From Diphasiastrum complanatum (Eukaryota; Streptophyta; Lycopodiopsida; Lycopodiales; Lycopodiaceae): a stretch of DNA of 64,000 nt. Positions 55,471 through 64,000 of the stretch are shown here, piece after piece. How positions within the stretch are numbered: position 1 is the stretch's first letter; each line of letters opens with the position of its first letter. The position numbers were made by a program, and so were the translations under genes. The stretch covers positions 1 to 64,000 of the forward strand of contig MU832262.1 in the NCBI GenBank assembly GCA_029204225.1, given 5' to 3'. The notes beneath the pieces are model-generated. The model did not search any database. It was given only the letters and a program-made list of their open reading frames with translations, and was not told the DNA's origin.

Positions 55471-56819
55471 CGGTCTACGGTCTGGTGTGAGTGCTATGGA
55501 TCATTGCGGGTGACAAGTGAAGGGTGGAGGCATTGTGATTGTGGTGTCTATGGTAGTATGCGGTGTTTACGGGTGCGGAGATTGAGTGTGGTGTTAGCGA
55601 TCGATTGTAGTGTGCTGCAATCTGTGGCGTTGATTGTGGTGGAGATGGGTGAGTGCGATAGATGCGGTGGAATGCGATTCAAAGGTTGATGGTTTAGTGC
55701 GGATTATTGCGGTTAGTTGCGGTCTGTTGGGATTGGAATGGCTGATGGAGGTGTAAGGTGGTTGAGAAGGAGTGCAATATGAATGTTCAAGGGTGGATGT
55801 GGCTTGAGTAGGAGATGGTTTGCGGTGGAAGGGTCTGAGTGTAGTCGTAAGGTGGTGAGGGGGTGGTCAGTTGCGGTGGAATGCGATGTCCGTTCCAGGG
55901 TGAGTGGCGGTGTTTACGGTGTCCGTGTGTTGCGGTGAAGGTGGCCGAGGGTAGTCGTAGGGCAAATGAGTGTGGTTGGATGCGGCTACGACGGACGAAT
56001 GCGGTTGTGTGGGACGGAAACGATTGCAATGGTGGATGGGGATGGTTGCGAAGATGTTGTGGGGGTGCTTGAATGTCGATGGTATGTGGTTGACTTCGAG
56101 ATGATTGTTCCAGGTCGAATTGTGGTGGATTGCAACCTAATGCAGTGTGTTGATGTGGCAATGGAAGGCGGTCTGCTGGATTGCAATCAGTTTTGGTTAG
56201 TTACGGGCTGGTGTATTGTGGTCACTTGGGATCTATTGCAGTGATGGTGGTTAGTTAGGATCTACGGGTCAAGGTAATCAGTATAGATTGATGTGTGCGT
56301 GTGTTGGATATGCTCAAGTTGTAGGGGAATGAGGCTGCTACAGCTGAAGAGTAGATTGCTTGTGGTTTCCATGGGTCGAGAACGGAGATGAGTGGATTGG
56401 GGAGTGTTGTGGTGATTTGCGATTTTTACGATAGCTGTGGTCCTGTTGTTGACGATGGTTGCGGCTCACGGCGATCACTACGGTGTAACGTAGTTGTGTG
56501 CGATGGCTATGGCTCAAGGTAATCGCTACAGATGTGAGTCGGTTCGATGCGGTTGTAATGCATGTAGTGCGGTTGGAAAGCAACGGGACTGCGGTTGAGG
56601 GCGAATAGGATGGTGGACAAAAATGGCAAGTGAGTACGGTGTCTGTTCGGTGGCTACGGTGCAAAGAGTGAAGCAATGGGAGTTTTGTTGAATATATTTC
56701 CCACGGCTCAATGCAGTTCTCACGGTGCAGAGCGGTCACTACGGTGCAATGTGATTGTTACGACTAGAAGGTGGTTGCAATGACTGTAGTGTGTTTGATT
56801 ATGGTCTCAATGGTTCAAG
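55440..56819. repeat. Strand-skewed, G/T-rich low-complexity DNA with GCGGT motifs
   Basis: The plus strand is rich in G and T and poor in C over about 1.4 kb, with irregular recurrences of TTGCGGT and later GGCTCA(A/C)GG(T/C) / GATCGCTAC segments. The long minus-strand frames here (His/Pro/Ser-rich) are composition artefacts. Confidence 0.65.
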
Positions 56820-57730
56820 GGTCGGTTGAGATCTAAGATCATCCGTCGGTTGAGAATTTACGCGAGGGCGTCGGTCGAGATCTGATGCGAGGTCATCGGT
56901 TGAGATCTGACACGAGGGTGTCGATCGAGTTCTGACGCGAGGATGTCGGTTGAGATATGATGTGAAGCGTCGGTCGAGATCTGACGCGAGGTCATCGGTT
57001 GAGATTGTAAGCGGATCCCGTCGGTTGAGATTTTACTGAGGCCGTCGATTGAGATCTAACTGAGTGCGTCGGTCGAGATTCAGACAACTCGTCGGTCGAG
57101 ATCTGAACGATTGGCTTCAGTTGAGATTTGATTGAGGGCGTCGGTCGAGATCTGACTGATAGCGTCGATCGAGATCTAACTGATGGCGTCGGTCAAGATC
57201 TAACTGATGGCGTCGGTCGAGATCTAACTGATGGCATCGGTCGAGATCTGATTGATAGCGTCAGTCGAGATCTGACTGATGGACATCGGTTGAGATCTGA
57301 CTGATGGCGTCGGTCGAAATCTGACACAAGAGGCGTCGGTCGAGATCTTATTGAGGGCCATCGGTTGAGATTTCACAGGGCACCGTTGGTTGAGATTTGA
57401 TTGAGGGTCATCGGTCGAGATTTCACAGGGCACCGTCGGTGAGATTTGATTGAGGGCCGTGGGTCGAGATTTTAGAAAAAGGCTTCGGTTGAGATCTGAC
57501 GCATGGCCGTGGGTCGAGATTGGAATGAGACCGTTGGTTGAGATCTGATGGAGTACCGTCGGTTGAGATCTGAGTGGAAACCGTCGGTCGAGATTTCAAT
57601 AGACTACCGTCGGTCGAGATGTAATGGATGACCATCGGTTGAGATCTGAGAGAGTGTGTGTCGGTTGAGATTCAATAGAATGCATCGGTTGAGATTGGAC
57701 ACGAGCTCTTTGGTTGAGATTTCAACACAG
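56820..57730. repeat. Long minisatellite, unit about 24 bp, roughly 35 copies
   Basis: Units of the form G(C)GTCGGT(T/C)GAGAT(C/T)TGA with a short variable spacer, mostly 24 bp but slipping between 21 and 31. Same unit as the in-frame repeat at 34440-34580. Slippage breaks the reading frame on both strands. Confidence 0.92.
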
Positions 57731-58550
57731 GGGGGGATCGTGACGGAGCGTGGACAAGGTTGCGGGTTTCTGATGTAGAAGGTGTTAGAGTTCAATGGGC
57801 AACAATGCCAAATGTTTACAGATCCAAAGGTCCAAAGGATCTGTTTACTATGGTTTTTTTACTTCTTGCTTACAACTTTTACGGCTTGGTATTTTGCCTG
57901 TTACCAGGCTTCAGGGCATCCGTTATGTGTGCTCTTGATATTACGATGCCAAACCAGACAAAAGGGATAGATTGTCATTGTAGTATATTTTTTGTCTTGC
58001 CTGTCAGAGGACTACTCAGGGACGAACTCTCTTGAACGCACTTACATTCTAACAGAGATGCAAGCCAAGAACGCTCATTCACAGATCAGAGTGCAGCCCA
58101 AATGAACGTTCAATAGATTCTACAACCACCTACTCTTAAAACGAAGTGAATGAGAGCCTAAACATTACTAAACTGAGCTACACTTGCATAAATTGACAAA
58201 ACAAGAAACAAGAACTAATCTACAGAATGTTAGAAGTCCAAGAATCAAGAAACCAACCAGCCTTTTGATTCTTGGACATCCCAAAAACATCAAGAACTGG
58301 ATTGTAAAGAGATATGCAAGAACTACACCAGAGATCCAGCCTATTTAGTTTACCTGATGCTGGTTCCTACATTAATCCACAAACAAGAAAAGAAGCTAAT
58401 CCGCTCTACGAAAGTAGCAAATCTAATCCACTCTACAATCCACAACCACACACAAAAGGAGGGGAGGGCAAGATCATAAATGCATCACTCAAGAAACAAG
58501 AATGATCAAGGAGCTCAATGGATGCACCAAACTCGTGAAGGCTCTTCTCA
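57731..58550. other. No recognised feature
   Basis: Open frames near 57760-58035 show no known motif. AT-rich afterwards. Confidence 0.4.
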
Positions 58551-58960
58551 TTTCAGCATGGAGTTGATACAATTCACAAAAAGCTCCTCTTCACAAAGAG
58601 AGAGCTCCTTAGGTATAAGCAAGAGAGCTCCTTAGGTATAAGCAAGAGAGCTCCTTAGGTGGCATCCTTAATTTTTACATTTCACAATTTACAAGTGGAA
58701 TAATGCTCTCCACTAGAGGTCATCATCAAAAGGTGGCTCACTCTACTTTCTTTAAGAGGGGTCTACTTGCATTTATTACATTTGCCTAGAAATACTGGTT
58801 CCTACATAGTCATCCCATCTTTCGGGATTCACCATGAGGCTTACACAATTCTTACTTGTCATTACTAACTAGTATTCTTTGGCTCTCATATGCGGCTCTC
58901 AGTCTTCTTTAGTCTCATCTTTTCAGAGACCTCCTCGGTCTAAGGTGAGAGGTGCTCTTG
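58551..58960. repeat. Interspersed repeat B, copy 1, with a 24-bp triplicate
   Basis: Similar in order to 61490-61830: (T)ACTCGTG(A/T)AGGCTC, CATC(C)CATCTTTCG(G/A)GA, GG(C/G)GCT(C/T)ACA and CGGCTCTCA. Inside, GAGAGCTCCTTAGGTATAAGCA is repeated three times at 58598-58660. Confidence 0.65.
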
Positions 58961-59202
58961 AGTTGCTCTGTCCGAGTATCTTGGAGATTCGTCAGAATCA
59001 GCCAACAATGATAGGATCTCACATGTGTGGAGCCTGTTTCCACGTGTGAAAGGATGTACATAAAGTACTTGTAAATAGTAGATTAATCTTGGTTCAATCT
59101 ACACAAGTGTGAACATGATTTGTGACTAGAATCTAAACAAAAATCACTTGTACCAATTTTCATGTAATTAGCTTAGATTTCCATGTGAATGAGTAAATGC
59201 CA
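58961..59202. other. No recognised feature
   Basis: Short spacer between repeat B and the LTR fragment. Confidence 0.4.
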
Positions 59203-59605
59203 TGAAATTACTGTACTTTAGGACAATAAATGGATCTACAAAAGATCCACAAAACTGATTGGATGCTTGCTTAACAATCTATCAAAAAACTAGTCATCAA
59301 AAAGTTGATCTAGATTGGTAGTTTGACAAAGAACAAGCATTAACAATCAAAACCATTGATGAACATTGAAATCCAAGCCCACACATGTGTACTATAGGGT
59401 GTAGTACTGCCTTCAAGCTGAGAAACAAGTAGAAATTGATTTGATTTCATTTGGATCACAAAAACTCCATGTACATAGTGAGATTGCCAATGAGCTCCAA
59501 AAATATTCTATCTTCTCACTACGGGAGCTTGGCATACATAGCAAATTTGACTTCCTTCTTGAAGTTAGGTGGATTTTCAGCATGTAATAAGGAGGCTAAC
59601 TCACT
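59203..59605 (-). repeat. LTR fragment of the copia family
   Basis: Carries TACTGTACTTTAGGAC(A)ATAAATGGATC and follows the 48746 solo LTR closely up to CTAACTCACTC. Its remaining third is replaced by the minisatellite at 59606. Confidence 0.8.
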
Positions 59606-60083
59606 CAGCTAAAGTATCAAATTAAGCACCAAAAGCAGCTAATCACTACCACAATACCAGAAGCACCAAAAGCAGTAAAGTACTACTTAAGTACCAAAAG
59701 CAGCTAAAGTATCAAATTAAGTACTAAAAACAACTAAAGTACCAAATTAAATAAGTACCAAAATCAGTTAAGGTACCAAATTAAGTACCAAAAACAACTA
59801 AAGTACCAAGTTAAGTAAGTACCAAAATCAACTTAAGTACCAAAACAAGAGTCAAATACCATTAAAGTACCAAAAGCAGCTAATTACCACCATAATACCA
59901 GAAGTACCAAATTAAGTACCAAAGCAGCAAATTACTACCATAATATCAAAAGTACCAAATTAAGTACCAAAAATAATTAAAGTACTACTTAAGTACCAAA
60001 ATCAACTAAAGTACCACATTAAGTACCAAAAGCAGCAAAGTACCAAGTTAAGTACCAAAATCAGCTAAAGTATCAAATTAAGA
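59606..60083. repeat. AGTACCAAA minisatellite
   Basis: Irregular repetition of AAGTACCAAA joined to ATTAAGTACC, ATCAACTAA or AGCAGCTAA blocks (about 30-bp composite unit), with scattered changes. Confidence 0.9.
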
Positions 60084-61149
60084 ACCTATCAGACACAATT
60101 TTTAAGGTTGTTCATCGGATGGAATGTTTGACTCGAAAACGTGAGAAGCTCAAAAACTCAAAAAAATTTGAGAAATTTGATTTTTGACTGTCGGTTTCAA
60201 AAAACAGCGGTGGGTATTTTGAAAGGTTGGTGTGAGATCGCACAGATTTGAATGATCATAAGAGAAGTTCTAAAGCAATTTCAATCTGACAGAAAATGTA
60301 GAATGCATGCTTGTGGGGATTATGAATGCAGGACAACAAGCAACGCATACAGATTAGTTTCAAGATACTTAAGATAGCAGTGTGGCGGTTGTTCCCTTGA
60401 ACGTTTTTTGGTGAAATGTGGTGATGTAACTCTGATTTTAGAGAACAGATTGCTTGGAAAAAAAAATGAATGCAAGCAAGCAAGGGAATCAAAATAAAAA
60501 GAATTGGAAGATCGACTGATAGAACGAGTTCTATGGATCAAAATGCAAGATTATTGCCAGCTTCAACTGGTGCCAATGTTAGCAAGATTCCATCTCAAAG
60601 TTTTATTGATTCTCCAACTATGTGTCCTCTGATTCTCTGTATCAACAATTCTACTTGGCAGTTAGCACCAACGCTTGTAGATTTTGTTTACATAGAACTT
60701 GCTCCTCAACGGGCCAATACTAGCGCTGAATCTACTGCTCAATGTTAGCACTTATTCTCTGTCTAACAGAGTTTCAGCGTGGCTAGGATTAGTGTGACTG
60801 CAAATCTATTTGGCAAGGGGCTCAGTCACATAATCTGTTTGTAGTATAATGATGGTAGTGTGTCCTGCTTGTCAGTAAGGCACATCTACGACCTGATTTC
60901 GGTCCTTTATTGACAATGGTAGCTCATCTTGGATAGTGATCTATCAGGACTCGATTCCTACGTTCTACAGACTGCTTCAGTTCTTTCGTTATTCTTATAG
61001 ATTGCAGATTATTATTAGTCTATTCTACTAAAAAATTAGAGAATTAAACTAAATATACTCCTACCGAAATCACAGAACATCAACACCTCTAAACTGAAAT
61101 CACAGAATCTACAAAGTGCTTATAACTACCAGGGAATCAGCAACCGAGA
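60084..61149. other. No confirmed gene
   Basis: The plus-strand frame 60470-60748 (LLPASTGANVSKIPSQSFID) shows no domain. No splice partners were found. Confidence 0.35.
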
Positions 61150-61370
61150 AATATCGAAACTCAGTGGAATGGTGGATCAATCTCCAAGTCCTACACATCT
61201 ACCTGATGTTGAAGCAAATGGGAATCCTACAAAGTGCTTATTACAACTATCACTCAACAGTTGTAAGAAGAAATCCTTGGGGAGTCGATAACTAAGAAGC
61301 ATCTGAACTGAGTGGAATGATGGATCAGCCTCCGAGCCCTACACATCTACCTGATACTAATCCCAAACCA
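61150..61370. repeat. Local duplication, offset about 155 bp
   Basis: ACTCAGTGGAATGGTGGATC…CCTACACATCTACCTGATG recurs with changes as ACTGAGTGGAATGATGGATC…CCTACACATCTACCTGATA. Confidence 0.8.
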
Positions 61371-61489
61371 ATCCTTTAAAAGAGAAATCAACAACAAACA
61401 CATTCATACATCAGTACCCAAACTATAAGCATGAAGATGGAGCATGGAAGGAAATGCAAGTAGTAGAATTTCCAATTATCAATGCAACA

Positions 61490-61830
61490 ACATTTCAGTA
61501 CAATACACATGCTATGGAACTCGTGTAGGCTCCTATTTGTGCCTGCAAGAGGTGAACCACAATCTCTTTTTGAGTTCTACCTCTTGACTTACAAGTGAAC
61601 CCCATTCTATAATCTTTTGGGTTCCACCTCTTACATGATAATAGGAGGCCTCTTTATTAAAAAACATAACTTAAGTTGAGAGAGTCCAAATTACTAGCTT
61701 CTGCATGGTTATCCATCTTTCGAGACTTACAATGGGGCTCACAGTATATGCACTTAGCGTAACACTAGTAATTCTCGTGCTCTCAGACTCGGCTCTCAAC
61801 TTCATCTCTGCTAGAAATGCTTTTTGGGTG
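61490..61830. repeat. Interspersed repeat B, copy 2
   Basis: Counterpart of 58551-58960, about 3 kb away in direct orientation. The pair might be decayed LTRs of one element or a segmental duplication. Confidence 0.55.
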
Positions 61831-61899
61831 ATGAGACACTACATCAACACATCAGGAGCATGGCATCAGCTAACATAAGGGAGTGATTTTCTCACTACC

Positions 61900-62290
61900 T
61901 TCTAGGGATTCTTTGACAACTTTCAGGTCTGGTGTCAGTATTTCATCAGCTCTCTGAGTTTGTGCTCCACTTCATATTATTATCAATAATTCTTTCGGTA
62001 CTTTAGACAGAAGAGTTTCCAATTCGATGAAAATTACCAGAGGTTTACTATCTTCGATTTTGACTTTTCCTTTCTCTAATGATGTGTATTTACGATCTCA
62101 CTGTAGGAAGCATAGTACTCCAAAAGATCCTGCTTGATCCGGGTTTCAAAGTCGATGATTAATTGCCCCAAGAATCATGGTCCCTTGATTCAATGCCTCA
62201 CGTCTAATCCAACCTATGACATTCTGTTGTCTCTTCAAGAAATTCACATCTGATGCTAAAGTAGACATGTTCTCATTCATAATATTCATG
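61900..62290 (-). pseudogene. Possible retroelement protein remnant
   Basis: Minus-strand frames give MNENMSTLASDVNFLKRQQN, then ILGQLIIDFETRIKQDLLEY and, shifted, VKIEDSKPLVIFIELETLLS. Helical, charged sequence with frameshifts, similar in style to the coiled-coil proteins at 33 and 53 kb. The family was not recognised. Confidence 0.3.
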
Positions 62291-64000
62291 TAACTCTTCA
62301 ACATGGCTTTCACCAAAAGCTAGAGCTTGTGCTCTCATATGCCCATTCTATAGATATGTTTCTAGCTCTAGCATGCTATTCTGGTTGATCGGCTACATGT
62401 TGAATCTGAGTTCTCAAGGTAATAAAAAGTGGGATCAGCACTTATGTGATGCTAACCACTTTTTCATGTTGACTATCTACAACCAATTGGCAATAATGCA
62501 ATCTCTCAAGGGCAAAAGGTTTCTTAGTAGCTAACTACATTTCAAACAACACTTGGTTTGTTATCTAGCTAGTGTCGTCTAATAAATATTCAGCAAAGGT
62601 CAACGATGTTTAGTGGATTTTGTACCAGAATGATATGGTGTAAGTTCACAATCAATGGTTTATAGATAGCACAGGTCAAATTTGTGTACTTTTTCACATG
62701 TGTGAGGACTCTCAAATCAATTTGGTTGATCTTATAAGGTGGGTGTGATTGCACATAAATCTACAAAGTTGATTGATTCCCACAATCAATTCTAAGGCAA
62801 GAGCACACAAAACATGCATGAATCATTCAACACATATCACTCAATATGAGAGACCACTTTTGAAGAAAAAACTAAGTGTGGAATTATTTTGCTCTTGGGT
62901 AGAGAGATAATGTACACGAGGAACTAGTTCTCTCCAAATCTTAAGTAGCCAAGAATAGTTTCTCAAGTAGATCCTTTGGCATGGACTTGATGAGAAAACT
63001 AGCCAAGAAACCTGAAATTGTAGCAAGATCACCATATCCAAGATAAGGCTTCTTTGATTGACAGATATTTCCAAGCACCAAGAACATCTTTCCACCATTT
63101 GAGCACTTTTAACTTTGATTTCTTCCATCCTTGGAAAATATGGTTGATCCCAAAGCTCCTCCTCCTTGAAAATGGATTCAACTCCATGATGAAATCAAGA
63201 GTCCTTCTTGATTCAAAAAGATCACAAGGATCTATCATCATGTTATCAAGATTTTGAGAATTAGGCACATCAAGATTGCATTAGAGGAGTTTTGAGCTCC
63301 AAAAAGACCCTTTAAGAATTCGTGCAAGATGTAGTTTATATTATTGAAATAATATAACACTAATACATTTGACTTGACATAACTTTTTAATCGTAGCTCA
63401 GAAGTATGTCATGTAACATATCATTGGAAATCACTTGTTGAGCGCTTTCCAATGCACCAAACTCTAATAAATTCGGACTTACCACTAAAAAGCTATGCCA
63501 TTTTTAGTGTGGAATCAAAATGTGGACTCAAAAAGTTACGTTACATAGATTTTAAATTGGAGTGTTTTGATTGGTCCATGTGTAAGAAAAAATTGAGAAT
63601 AAATATAAAAAGAGTCTTTACAAAGGGTCTTTTTTGGATTTAGAACTCCTCTAATGGCAAGACAATGCATGCTATAATGACAAAGAGTTCGCATTATATC
63701 CTCATGCTTGATTATCATGCTAATCTCAGATCTAATAAGGCTAAATACATAATTATCGATATAAGTGTCCTTGGAGGATGATTCACTTATTCTCATAATG
63801 TGTTTACAAATTGCCCCACAACATGGAAACACAACATCATCCAACAAATTGATGATTTGAACAATTCTACTTGCAGCAAATCCGAAAGCAAGTAGATAGA
63901 CATTCCAAACATGAAATAATAGCATGTCAAATAGAGAATCACAAATCATTACATTTTTGTATCTCATCAAAGCATCATAGTGATGTGGAAATTATCTCAA
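62291..64000. other. No recognised gene
   Basis: Minus-strand frames at 63268-63029 and 63970-63536 are open but match no family known to me. The second (144 codons, Cys/Ile/Leu-rich) could be a decayed protein. No RNA gene or LTR end was seen. Confidence 0.3.

Noticed and set aside
55787-56739. Long minus-strand His/Pro/Ser-rich frames
   Set aside because: Produced by the G/T-rich strand bias and repeat structure; they overlap each other in different frames.
63536-63970. 144-codon minus-strand frame as a gene
   Set aside because: No recognised motif, no splice partner and an AT-rich Ile/Leu/Cys composition; kept only as a note.

Overview
The window looks like nuclear DNA of a seed plant, most probably an angiosperm with a TE-rich genome. 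Genes are broken into short exons by GT-AG introns, the background is AT-rich, Ty1/copia and Ty3/gypsy remains lie on both strands, and long CA, GA and CT microsatellites are common. No bacterial gene organisation, tRNA, rRNA or CRISPR array was found. The species cannot be named from the sequence.

Two host genes are well supported, both on the plus strand. Gene 1 (6439-12284, five exons, 288 aa) is a NEP-interacting-protein-like RING-H2 E3 ligase. It has a Gly/Ala-rich membrane region and a C-terminal RING. Its first exon also encodes an NZF (RanBP2-type) zinc finger with the Thr-Phe/Met ubiquitin-binding signature, so one protein would have both a ubiquitin-binding finger and an E3 RING. 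Its 4-kb first intron holds a Ty3/gypsy fragment in antisense. Gene 2 (42875-48267, eight recognised exons) is a plant inositol polyphosphate 5-phosphatase. All catalytic motifs are present, but the 5' exon(s) with the start codon were not found. A third, doubtful locus on the minus strand (36867-37858) has two phase-compatible exons and an OB-fold-like exon carrying an in-frame stop. It is probably a gene relic.

Layout: 1-2510, degenerate copia element (minus) split by a CA array; 2520-5500, microsatellites, a tandem duplication, a tRNA-like mini-retroposon and an interspersed repeat; 6.3-12.3 kb, the E3 gene; 12.3-26.6 kb, mostly unassignable intergenic DNA with a copia 5' end (16.2 kb), a gypsy integrase scrap (18.4 kb) and a copia leader plus 5' LTR (22.2-23.1 kb); 26.66-31.29 kb, a copia element (minus) with an integrase/RT deletion; 31.5-34.6 kb, a minus-strand ORF cluster of an unresolved element that starts with an in-frame 24-bp repeat; 34.8-36.3 kb, copia scraps; 36.3-38.8 kb, exon-like low-copy DNA; 39.6-41.3 kb, copia RNase H and gypsy pol fragments (plus); 42.4-48.3 kb, a foldback element, a GC-rich island and the 5-phosphatase; 48.75-49.45 kb, a solo LTR with a perfect target duplication; 52.4-57.7 kb, gypsy gag and coiled-coil remains followed by strongly strand-skewed minisatellite DNA; 58-64 kb, duplicated repeats, another LTR fragment, a minisatellite and unassigned sequence.

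The four LTR copies at 22.7, 26.7, 48.7 and 59.2 kb belong to one copia family. The 31.5-34.6 and 52.4-57.7 kb loci share a coiled-coil segment and the same minisatellite, so they probably come from one element family. The two host genes have no evident functional link to each other.
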